Positions 1 to 6,568 of a DNA stretch of 64,000 bases are shown here, piece after piece. The notes under the pieces were generated by a model that saw only the letters and a list, made by a program, of their open reading frames with translations, made no database searches and was not told where the DNA came from. The position numbers and the translations under genes are program-made. Each line of letters begins with the position of its first letter. The first letter of the stretch is position 1. Where the stretch lies: NCBI RefSeq assembly GCF_012932495.1, contig NZ_JABCNG010000001.1, positions 1,426,001-1,490,000 on the forward strand. Direction: 5' to 3'. This DNA comes from Novosphingobium sp. SG919 (GTDB lineage Bacteria > Pseudomonadota > Alphaproteobacteria > Sphingomonadales > Sphingomonadaceae).

Positions 1-53
1 CGCTTCTGCTGCAAGGCAGTGTCACGCTGGCAAAGGGCGATTTCGTGCTCTAG
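1..53 (+). CDS. 3' end of an unidentified gene (partial)
   Basis: Only the last 16 codons of this reading frame (first full codon at base 3) lie in the window. They end ...LAKGDFVL followed by TAG at 51-53. The tail is too short to assign a family. The stop codon overlaps a CTAG sequence that also forms the left edge of the inverted-repeat element starting at base 50, so that element appears to have inserted exactly at the gene's end without changing its product. The gene could equally be a chance open frame. Confidence 0.35.
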   Translation, partial: LLLQGSVTLAKGDFVL

Positions 54-319
54 GCGGCGTGGACAAATTCCGCAACGCCACGGTTGTCCTTTAAAAGGCC
101 CTGGGGAGGCGCGAGGACGAAGCAAGAGTGGGCCTCTTGTAAGGCCGAGCAACGCTGCCAGGGCCTTTTAAAGGACAACCCCTGCGGGGCTGGACCAAAA
201 ACCGCCATTTCTGCGTCGGCTCGTCGCACAATATTCCTGATATTGCGCTTCCTCGCCTCCTTGAACTGGCGGTTTTTGCCTCCAGCCGTGGCGTTGCGGA
301 ATTTGTCCACGCCGCCTAG
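50..319. mobile_element. MITE-like element with 34-bp terminal inverted repeats
   Basis: Bases 50-83 and 286-319 are perfect 34-bp inverted copies. Inside are three further stems: 82-104 with 158-180 (23 bp), 197-207 with 267-277 (11 bp) and 229-234 with 240-245 (6 bp). As single strand the element would fold into a three-way junction with two long hairpin arms. Both outer edges read CTAG, the target preferred by IS630/Tc1-mariner transposases, which duplicate TA. A minus-strand frame is open across almost all of it (50-310, 86 codons), largely because the repeats are read on both sides. There is no transposase, so a non-autonomous IS630-type MITE or a palindromic repeat is the best reading. 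The family name is inference. Confidence 0.7.
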
Positions 320-334
320 GCCGCGCCGGGCCCA

Positions 335-616
335 TCAGATGCGCCGCATCACCGCGCTTGCCACCACATGCGCTTCGTGCCGGCTGGCGCGCAGCAGTGG
401 GTGCGGATCCATCCGGGCATAGAGGCCACCGGGCGGTGCCGATTGGGCGCTCTTGCCGTCCCACTGCGCCGCCACCGCGCGCAGTTCGGGCACGATCACG
501 ACTTTGACCACGGCCAGCGTGGCCAGCCACAGCGGTATCGAGAGCAAGGTTGACCAAGCAAGGCACACAGCGGCCCTGCGAGGGCGGGGGATGTTGACGT
601 TCCAGACCATGACCAA
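335..616 (-). CDS. Hypothetical small single-pass membrane protein
   Basis: This 93-residue frame has one clear hydrophobic stretch at about residues 15-43 (Ala/Leu/Val/Ile-rich, starting after a basic RPRR), followed by a polar tail. That suggests a single-pass inner-membrane protein with a short cytoplasmic N-terminus. No family is recognised. It lies between the inverted-repeat element and the GH127 gene, on the opposite strand to both neighbours. Codon use is compatible with coding but not decisive, and no strong ribosome binding site precedes the ATG. It may be a chance frame. Confidence 0.35.
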   Translation of the reverse strand: MVMVWNVNIPRPRRAAVCLAWSTLLSIPLWLATLAVVKVVIVPELRAVAAQWDGKSAQSAPPGGLYARMDPHPLLRASRHEAHVVASAVMRRI

Positions 617-710
617 TCCCGATGTTCAGCACTGGTCCCCGCGCAGACGGCTAATCCCGCGCGCCTGACAGCGGGATGAATGTCCAAATTTTCATGTAGC
701 ACGGCGCTGT

Positions 711-723
711 TTTGTCTGACCAA
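711..723. promoter_or_regulatory. Candidate GntR/FadR-type operator upstream of GH127
   Basis: The 13-mer TTTGTCTGACCAA is an imperfect palindrome centred on T717, with 5 of 6 positions paired. It resembles the GTC-T-GAC operators bound by FCD-type GntR regulators of hexuronate and related sugar genes. It lies about 105 bp before the GH127 start. No GntR gene is in the window, so the cognate regulator would be elsewhere. Confidence 0.35.
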
Positions 724-827
724 TCGAACCGATTGCATCCGCCGATGCATCCATGGCTTGGCGTGCTGAGCAGTTGACGCCAAACATTACTCCGACAATA
801 AAGCACGCGTACAACGGGGAGATCGCC

Positions 828-2786
828 ATGAATACCGCCTGCGCCTGCCACCATCCGCATGGAATGGCGCTGACTCGGCGTGAACTGGCGCCCCTGGGGC
901 TGGCCGGCATGGCACTGGCCGGCGTTCCCGTATCATTGCGCGCAGCATCGCCCGGGCCCGCCCCGGCAGCGGGCGCTGGCCTGTCTGCCTTCGCGCTCGA
1001 TCGCGTGCGCTTGCTCGATGGGCCATGGCGCGATGCGCAGCAGCGGACCCTCGCTTACCTGCTTTCGCTCGATCCCGATCGCCTGCTGCACGGCTTTCGC
1101 GTCAACGCGGGCCTGCCGCCGCGCGGGGCGGTCTATGGCGGCTGGGAATCGCGCCCGGATTGGGCCGATATCCATTGCCAGGGGCACACGCTGGGACACT
1201 ACCTGTCGGGCTGCGCGTTGATGTTCGCGGCCACCGGCGATCCCCGCCTGCGGCAAAGGCTCGATCACATCGTCGCCGAACTCGCCGCCTGCCAGAAAGC
1301 GGCAGGCAGCGGGCTGGTCTGCGCCTTTCCCGAAGGGCCCCGGCTGATGGCCGCCATGCTTGCCGGCCAGCCGGTCACCGGCGTGCCGTGGTACACGCTG
1401 CACAAGGTCTTCGCCGGCTTGCGCGATGCCGATCTGGTGGCCGGTGTGACCGCGGCGCGGCCGGTGCTGCTTGCGCTGGCAGACTGGACCGTGGTGGCCA
1501 CGCGCCCGCTTGATGATGCCGCGTTCGAAGCGATGCTGGCGATCGAGCATGGCGGCATGAACGAAGTCTTCGCCGATCTCCACGCGCTCACCGGGCGGGA
1601 AGACTATGCCCGGCTCGCCCGCCGCTTTTCGCACAAGGCCTTGCTGACGCCGCTGGCCCAGGGGCAAGACCATCTCGACGGCCTGCACGCCAACACCCAG
1701 GTACCCAAGGTCGTCGGCTTTCAGCGCGTGGCCGAAACCCAGGGCGATGCGGACTATGCCCGCGCCGCGGCCTTTTTCTGGCAGACCGTGGTTTCCACGC
1801 GCAGCTATGCCGGCGGCGGCCATGGCGATGGCGAGTTCTTCTTTCCCGTGGCCGATTTCGCGGCCCACGTCTTTTCGGCCAAGGGTTCGGAAACCTGCGG
1901 CATCCACAACATGCTCAAGCTGACACAGATGCTCCTGCTACGCGATCCGCAAGCGCCGCTGACCGATTTCGCCGAACGCGCGCTGATCAACGGCATCCTC
2001 GGTTCGCAAGACCCGGAAAGCGGCATGGTCACCTATTTCCAGGGCGCGCGGCCGGGCTACGTCAAGCTGTTCTGCACGCCCGAGGATTCCTTCTGGTGCT
2101 GCACCGGCACGGGCATGGAAAACCACGCCAAGTATGGCAGCTTCATCTTTGCCCACGATGATCGCGGCCTGTGGCTCAACCAATTCATCGCCTCGCGCCT
2201 GGCCTGGCCCGAACGCGGCGCGGTGTTGACCCAGCACACCCGTTTTCCCGAAGCGCCAACCACCACGCTGGCCTGGCAATTGCAGCAGCCGCAGATGCTG
2301 GCGTTGCATCTGCGCCATCCGGGATGGAGCCCCTGGCTCGAAGTGCGCGTCAACGGCGCCGTGGTGGCGCGTTCCGATCGTCCCTCCAGCTATGTCACGG
2401 TGGAGCAGACCTGGCGCGATGGCGACACGGTGGAACTGGCCATGGCCATGGCGGTGGAGGCAGTGCCTTTGCCCGGCCATGCAGACATTGCTGCCTTCCG
2501 CTATGGCCCGGTGGTGCTTGCCGGCCTGCTCGATGGGCCAGCCATTGCGCCGGGGGCAGACCTGGTGGTCAACGAGCGGCGCTATGGCGAATATTGCGAT
2601 GCGCCGGTGCCCGTGCCGCAACTCGCGGGCCGGGCGGCAGAGGTGGCGGCGCGGATCAAGCCGGCAGGGCCACCGCTGGAATTCACCACCGCGGCGGCCG
2701 ATGGCGCCACGCTGCGCTTCGCGCCTTATCATCGCGTCGCGCACCGGCACTTTGCCACGTATTGGAAACTCGCGCCGCCCGCATGA
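828..2786 (+). CDS. GH127-family glycoside hydrolase (beta-L-arabinofuranosidase type, DUF1680)
   Basis: This 652-residue exported enzyme probably removes non-reducing L-arabinofuranose or a related sugar from plant glycans. Residues 1-40 form a twin-arginine-like signal (R17-R18, then a Leu/Ala/Gly-rich stretch ending in an Ala-rich cleavage region). The GH127 signature is intact. E355 and C357 in SETCG plus C424-C425 in FWCC match the zinc-binding Glu-Cys...Cys-Cys set of characterised GH127 enzymes, where the first Cys of the pair is the nucleophile. E336 in GDGEFF is the likely acid/base. The start at 828 follows GGGGAG at 816-821; an upstream in-frame ATG at 753 would spoil the signal peptide. 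Family assignment is firm, substrate is inferred. Confidence 0.9.
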   Translation: MNTACACHHPHGMALTRRELAPLGLAGMALAGVPVSLRAASPGPAPAAGAGLSAFALDRVRLLDGPWRDAQQRTLAYLLSLDPDRLLHGFRVNAGLPPRGAVYGGWESRPDWADIHCQGHTLGHYLSGCALMFAATGDPRLRQRLDHIVAELAACQKAAGSGLVCAFPEGPRLMAAMLAGQPVTGVPWYTLHKVFAGLRDADLVAGVTAARPVLLALADWTVVATRPLDDAAFEAMLAIEHGGMNEVFADLHALTGREDYARLARRFSHKALLTPLAQGQDHLDGLHANTQVPKVVGFQRVAETQGDADYARAAAFFWQTVVSTRSYAGGGHGDGEFFFPVADFAAHVFSAKGSETCGIHNMLKLTQMLLLRDPQAPLTDFAERALINGILGSQDPESGMVTYFQGARPGYVKLFCTPEDSFWCCTGTGMENHAKYGSFIFAHDDRGLWLNQFIASRLAWPERGAVLTQHTRFPEAPTTTLAWQLQQPQMLALHLRHPGWSPWLEVRVNGAVVARSDRPSSYVTVEQTWRDGDTVELAMAMAVEAVPLPGHADIAAFRYGPVVLAGLLDGPAIAPGADLVVNERRYGEYCDAPVPVPQLAGRAAEVAARIKPAGPPLEFTTAAADGATLRFAPYHRVAHRHFATYWKLAPPA

Positions 2787-2807
2787 ACGGGCGGCGTGCG
2801 CATGCGG

Positions 2808-3446
2808 TCAGGCGGTCACGTAATGGGCCGTGGTCTTGGCCGCCACGTCCTCGGCGGTCACGCCCGGCGCCAGTTCCACCAGGTGGAACGGGCTGTCGTG
2901 GTCGGGCCGCTGGAACACGGCAAGGTCGGTGATCACCATGTCAACCACGTTCTTGCCGGTCAGCGGCAGGGTGCATTCGGGAATGAACTTGGAACTGCCG
3001 TCCTTGGCGCAATGCTCCATCACCACGATGATGCGCTTCACGCCGGCGACCAGGTCCATGGCGCCACCCATGCCCTTGATCATCTTGCCTGGCACCATCC
3101 AGTTGGCAATGTCGCCGCCTTGCGAGACTTCCATCGCGCCCAGCACGGTGAGGTCGATGTGCCCGCCGCGGATCATGGCAAAGCTTTGCGCGCTGTCGAA
3201 ATAGGCGGTCTGCGGCAATTGGCTGATCGTCTGCTTGCCGGCGTTGATCAGGTCGGCATCCACTTCGTCGTCAAAGGGGAAGGGGCCGATGCCCAGCATC
3301 CCGTTTTCCGATTGCAGCGTCACTTCCATACCGGCGGGGATGTGGTTGGCCACCAGCGTGGGAATGCCGATGCCCAGGTTCACATAGAAACCGTCTTGCA
3401 GTTCGCGCGCCGCGCGGGCGGCCATTTCATCACGAGTCCAGGGCAT
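2808..3446 (-). CDS. scoB: 3-oxoacid CoA-transferase subunit B
   Basis: Beta subunit (212 aa) of a heterodimeric cytoplasmic CoA-transferase that moves CoA from succinyl-CoA to a 3-oxoacid such as acetoacetate or 3-oxoadipate. The catalytic glutamate is E47 in the signature SENGMLG. The GIGIP segment (25-29) and the central GGxxD-type region are normal, and length fits the family. Its ATG shares one base with the stop of subunit A (TGATG), so the two are translationally coupled. Sequence alone does not separate the ketone-body enzyme (ScoB) from the 3-oxoadipate enzyme (PcaJ), and no other pca genes are nearby. Confidence 0.93.
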   Translation of the reverse strand: MPWTRDEMAARAARELQDGFYVNLGIGIPTLVANHIPAGMEVTLQSENGMLGIGPFPFDDEVDADLINAGKQTISQLPQTAYFDSAQSFAMIRGGHIDLTVLGAMEVSQGGDIANWMVPGKMIKGMGGAMDLVAGVKRIIVVMEHCAKDGSSKFIPECTLPLTGKNVVDMVITDLAVFQRPDHDSPFHLVELAPGVTAEDVAAKTTAHYVTA

Positions 3447-4156
3447 CAGGCGTTCTCCCGCGCACGGGTGGTGCGGAATTCGATCTTCTTGTCATAAGGC
3501 GCGCCCAGCACCAGCCGCTGGACATAGACGCCGGGCAGGTGGATGCCATCGGGATCGAGGCTGCCGGTCGGCACGATCTCTTCCACTTCCACCACGCAGA
3601 CTTTGCCGCAGGTGGCGGCCGGCACGTTGAAATTGCGCGCGGTCTTGCGGAACACCACGTTGCCGCTCTCGTCGGCCTTCCACGCCTTCACCAGCGCCAG
3701 GTCGGCAAAGATCCCGCGTTCCAGGATATAGTCCTGCCCGTCGAAGGTCTTCACTTCCTTGCCTTCCGCCACCAGCGTGCCCACGCCCGTCTTGGTGTAG
3801 AAGCCGGGAATGCCAGCACCCCCGGCGCGCATGCGCTCGGCCAGCGTGCCCTGGGGGCAGAATTCCACCTCCAGCTCGCCCGAAAGGTACTGGCGCTCGA
3901 ATTCCTTGTTCTCGCCCACATAGGACGAGATCATCTTCTTCACCTGGCGCGTGCGCAGCAGCTTGCCGATGCCCTCGTTGTCGATCCCCGCGTTGTTGCT
4001 GGCAAAGGTCAGCCCCGTCACGCCGGATTCGCGCACCGCATCGATCAGCCGCTCAGGAATGCCGCAAAGGCCAAAGCCCCCGCAGGCGATCAGCAGGTCA
4101 TCGCGCAGCAGCCCGTCCAGCGCGGCTGTGGCAGAGGGATAGATCTTGTTGGCCAT
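3446..4156 (-). CDS. scoA: 3-oxoacid CoA-transferase subunit A
   Basis: Alpha subunit (236 aa) of the same CoA-transferase. It contains the CoA-binding glycine motif [12 protein letters not shown] near residue 25 and the family's FASNNAG segment. The start at 4156 (MANKIYPS) is chosen over the upstream in-frame ATG at 4279 because it fits the family N-terminus and is preceded by GGAGAGG-like bases (complement of acctctcc at 4161-4168). A 106-bp gap separates it from the divergent LysR gene, and an inverted repeat in that gap suggests LysR control of this pair. Confidence 0.93.
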   Translation of the reverse strand: MANKIYPSATAALDGLLRDDLLIACGGFGLCGIPERLIDAVRESGVTGLTFASNNAGIDNEGIGKLLRTRQVKKMISSYVGENKEFERQYLSGELEVEFCPQGTLAERMRAGGAGIPGFYTKTGVGTLVAEGKEVKTFDGQDYILERGIFADLALVKAWKADESGNVVFRKTARNFNVPAATCGKVCVVEVEEIVPTGSLDPDGIHLPGVYVQRLVLGAPYDKKIEFRTTRARENA

Positions 4157-4218
4157 CGGCACCTCTCCATTGATCGGAAGGGAATAGCCAAAACGATCCA
4201 TCGAAACCAGCGATACGT

Positions 4219-4238
4219 TCTTATCTTTTATGATAAGA
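4219..4238. promoter_or_regulatory. Candidate LysR-type operator between scoA and lysR gene
   Basis: Bases 4219-4225 (TCTTATC) and 4232-4238 (GATAAGA) form a perfect 7-bp inverted repeat with a 6-bp spacer. They lie in the short AT-rich gap between the divergent CoA-transferase operon and the LysR gene. Symmetric TTATC...GATAA sites with the T-N11-A layout are typical of LysR regulators. The site is 25 bp before the regulator's ATG, so autorepression is plausible. Confidence 0.55.
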
Positions 4239-4262
4239 GGCGGATATGTTACATTGGCGCCC

Positions 4263-5132
4263 ATGAAGCGCCTGGCCATCTATCATCTCGAAACCCTGCT
4301 GTGGATTGCCCGCCTGGGCACGTTCCGCGCCGCGGCCGAGCGGCTCAACACCACGCAGCCCGCCATTTCCGCCCGCGTGAAAGAGATCGAGGAGCAACTG
4401 GGCGTCGACCTGTTCCGCCGCGAAGGGCGCAACATGGTGCTCACCGCGCGGGGGCGGGCCTTGGTCGCCGATTTCGAGCCGCTCTGGGCCGGCTTCGAAC
4501 GCGCGCTGTTCAAGGCGAGCGATTTTGCCGGCGCCACCGGCATCGTGCGCCTGGGCACCGGAGAAATCGCCGCCGCCTCTTGCCTTGCCGCCTTCGTCGC
4601 GGGCGTGGAGCGGGACTTGCCCGGCGTCACCCTGGAAATCGAGGTGGACCTTACCGCCCGCATGCTCCAGCAATTGCTCGCCGGCACCAGCGACATGGTG
4701 TTCCTCGCCGGCCCGGTGGCAAGCCCCGGTGTGCGCACCACCAGCCTGGGCAGCGTCGGCCTCGTCTGGGCCGCCAGCCAGGCCACTGCGCAGGCAGGCG
4801 GCTTCAAGCAACCGCTGCCCGTCTGGTCGATCCCTGAACACTCCCCCATCCACGGGATCATGCGCGAGTCCCTGGCCCAACACGGCATCACGCCCCCGGT
4901 CATCCGCACCTGCAACAACGTGCGCGCCCTGGTCGAAATCATCCGCGAAGGCACCGGCGCCGCCCTGCTCCCCGAAACCATGATCCGCAGCGAACTGGCG
5001 AGCGGCGCGCTGGTCTCGGTCCTGTCGGCGCCCAAACGCCAATTGCGCTTCGAGGCGGCGATAAGGAGTGCGGAGCGCGATCCACTGATCCTGGAACTGT
5101 TCCGCCGGGTCGGCGGCTTGCGGATCGATTAG
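4263..5132 (+). CDS. LysR-family transcriptional regulator
   Basis: This 289-residue regulator has the LysR winged helix-turn-helix at residues 1-60 ([20 protein letters not shown]) and a periplasmic-binding-protein-like effector domain from about residue 85. It is divergent from scoAB across 106 bp holding a symmetric site, the classic arrangement for a LysR protein controlling its neighbour in response to a pathway intermediate. The start at 4263 is preferred over 4230 because it gives the usual short N-terminus before the helix-turn-helix. The effector is unknown. Confidence 0.9.
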   Translation: MKRLAIYHLETLLWIARLGTFRAAAERLNTTQPAISARVKEIEEQLGVDLFRREGRNMVLTARGRALVADFEPLWAGFERALFKASDFAGATGIVRLGTGEIAAASCLAAFVAGVERDLPGVTLEIEVDLTARMLQQLLAGTSDMVFLAGPVASPGVRTTSLGSVGLVWAASQATAQAGGFKQPLPVWSIPEHSPIHGIMRESLAQHGITPPVIRTCNNVRALVEIIREGTGAALLPETMIRSELASGALVSVLSAPKRQLRFEAAIRSAERDPLILELFRRVGGLRID

Positions 5133-5152
5133 GCAGTGGGATGCTCCAAACA

Positions 5153-5245
5153 ATCCCTCCCCCAGCCCCTCCCTCAAGCGGGAGGGGAGCCAAAAAGAAC
5201 AACCCAAAATCCCCCTCCCGCCTGCGGGAGGGGTTAGGGGAGGGC
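5153..5245. repeat. GC-rich double-hairpin repeat, copy A
   Basis: Two short hairpins (CCTCCC/GGGAGG at about 5170-5187 and CCCTCCC/GGGAGGG at about 5212-5232) are nested inside a longer imperfect inverted repeat, about 5155-5173 with 5225-5243. The copy lies 20 bp after the lysR stop, between convergent genes. The same architecture recurs at 24349-24431 and 57397-57493. Confidence 0.75.
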
Positions 5246-5368
5246 ATGTGCGCAACGCGCGAGGGAAGGTCCGGCAACGGCACAAAAAAATGGCCGACCT
5301 CCCACCTACGGGGCATGGTAATTAAGTATGCTGTCCCCGGAATTCGGGTTGGGTTGAGACCGGGAGCA

Positions 5369-5725
5369 TTACTTCGCGGCTTTAGAACCCCAGATTCCAC
5401 CGAGACGCTTTGGAAGAAAGAATTTCGGGACAAAATACCACCATATTGTCCCTAACATGCAATCAATAATAGAAGGAGAGTGGAAAATATTCGCCAATAT
5501 GGGATTGTCTGCGAATCGCAGGTAATCACCAATAATTTCTACTGGAATGCTGTAAAATAAAATGATCGGAAAATCGCCGATCAAGAATGGCATGTAGAAA
5601 AGTTGTACTTTAGCTTCCTGAGTAACACCGTCATTTAACAAGAGTATTGAAAATAAAATGGCATGAACAACAGCAAATATCATGCCGATCTTGCGATATC
5701 TATATGAATGGCCCGTGCTCGTCAT
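5369..5725 (-). CDS. Hypothetical multi-pass membrane protein, AT-rich
   Basis: This 118-residue protein has about three membrane segments (roughly residues 13-31, 43-65 and 85-106) and a basic Lys-rich C-terminus. No family is recognised. Its DNA is much richer in A and T than the rest of the window and uses many A/T-ending codons, which suggests recent acquisition. It sits between a double-hairpin repeat and a toxin-antitoxin pair, as expected for an accessory insertion. The ATG at 5725 follows a GGTGGCGA stretch; M15 is an alternative start. Confidence 0.6.
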   Translation of the reverse strand: MTSTGHSYRYRKIGMIFAVVHAILFSILLLNDGVTQEAKVQLFYMPFLIGDFPIILFYSIPVEIIGDYLRFADNPILANIFHSPSIIDCMLGTIWWYFVPKFFLPKRLGGIWGSKAAK

Positions 5726-5791
5726 TCGCCACCGTATACCTATTTATGCCTGCCCTTAGCTCATCGGCTATTGCGTCGCCCATTCGCCATG

Positions 5792-5812
5792 GACATTAGA
5801 GAACGTAATGTC
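5792..5812. promoter_or_regulatory. 7-bp inverted repeat upstream of the AT-rich membrane gene
   Basis: GACATTA at 5792-5798 and TAATGTC at 5806-5812 are perfect inverted copies with a 7-bp spacer. They lie about 70 bp upstream of the minus-strand membrane gene and about 70 bp beyond the end of the Doc toxin gene. The site could be an operator for the membrane gene or the scar of an insertion. There is no further evidence. Confidence 0.35.
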
Positions 5813-5883
5813 GCACTGTTTGCAGGTATCCCCTTCCCAGGTGCGAAAAATCCCGCATTTGGCGAGCCGCAATGCGCTCTCGA

Positions 5884-6294
5884 TCATGCTCGCGACTCGG
5901 TATTGGCCGATAGCCGCTCCCGAAACCAATCCGCCAATTCCGCTTCATCCAGAGTCCTCGCCGCCAACGCCAGCATGGCACGGATAGCGTCTTCCGGCGC
6001 AAACACGATCCGCACATCATTCAGCGCGAGAAACAGGCGCGCCAGCACCCAAGCCGTGCGTTTGTTGCCATCGGTAAACGGGTGGTTGCGCGCCAGACCA
6101 TAAGCATAGGCGGCTGCCAACTGGCAAAGGTCGGTTTCGCCATAGCTCCACTGGTTGCGCGCGCGGGCGAGGGCGGACTCCAAACCTGCTGCATCGCGCA
6201 GTCCCATGGGGCCACCATGTTCGGCCAGTTGGCGGTCATGGATCGCCAGGGCCAGTTCGGTTTCGATCCACACCGGCTCGGCGCTTTGGGCCAT
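5884..6294 (-). CDS. doc: Doc-type Fic-domain toxin
   Basis: This 136-residue protein is a death-on-curing type Fic toxin. Characterised Doc phosphorylates elongation factor Tu and stops translation. The Fic signature HPFTDGNKRTA lies at residues 71-81: H71 is the catalytic base, and D75, N77, K78 and R79 form the phosphate site. The canonical Doc Ala after Asp is Gly here. The start at 6294 is only 1 base after the stop of the preceding antitoxin gene, the normal order for a toxin-antitoxin operon. The longer frame reaching 6480 is antitoxin sequence in another frame and is rejected. Confidence 0.9.
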   Translation of the reverse strand: MAQSAEPVWIETELALAIHDRQLAEHGGPMGLRDAAGLESALARARNQWSYGETDLCQLAAAYAYGLARNHPFTDGNKRTAWVLARLFLALNDVRIVFAPEDAIRAMLALAARTLDEAELADWFRERLSANTESRA

Positions 6295-6295
6295 G

Positions 6296-6523
6296 TTATT
6301 TCGCCAGCACGCGCAGGATGTCCCTGTCCTCGCGCATGATCTGTTCGGCCAGCGCCATCTTGGCCTCGAACGAGGGATCGGTGGCGGTGATGCGGATACC
6401 GTCCGGCGTTTCGGACACGTAGAGCGTGTCGCCCACCCCGGCGCGCAGCTTGGCCAGCAGTTCCTTGGGCAGGACGACACCGGCGGAATTGCCGATCTTG
6501 GTGATTTTCAGACTGGCGTTCAT
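6296..6523 (-). CDS. AbrB/MazE-fold antitoxin
   Basis: This 75-residue protein carries the SpoVT/AbrB swapped-hairpin DNA-binding motif at its N-terminus (KITKIGNSAGVVLPKELL, residues 5-22) and a helical C-terminal tail that would bind and neutralise the toxin. It is the first gene of the pair with the Doc toxin. Doc toxins are classically paired with Phd antitoxins; an AbrB-type partner is the less common arrangement. The start at 6523 (MNASLKIT) is chosen; an in-frame ATG at 6541 would place the operator palindrome inside the coding sequence. Confidence 0.85.
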   Translation of the reverse strand: MNASLKITKIGNSAGVVLPKELLAKLRAGVGDTLYVSETPDGIRITATDPSFEAKMALAEQIMREDRDILRVLAK

Positions 6524-6528
6524 ACGGA

Positions 6529-6538
6529 CGTTATAACG
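6529..6538. promoter_or_regulatory. Palindromic operator/-10 region of the toxin-antitoxin operon
   Basis: CGTTATAACG is a perfect 10-bp palindrome 5 bp upstream of the antitoxin ATG (minus strand) and contains a TATAAC-like -10 element. AbrB/MazE antitoxins commonly repress their own promoter through such sites. Transcription from this -10 would start almost at the ATG, implying a leaderless mRNA (inference). Confidence 0.5.
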
Positions 6539-6568
6539 CATGGTGGCGGCCCGTTCAAGTGGCCAGCG

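Noticed and set aside
50..310. Open frame across the inverted-repeat element on the minus strand (86 codons)
   Set aside because: It is mostly produced by the symmetric repeats read through; no ribosome binding site or family match is visible, so it is described only within the element.
933..1907. Long minus-strand frame opposite the GH127 gene
   Set aside because: It is a high-GC shadow of the GH127 coding frame with unnatural Arg/Gly-rich composition.
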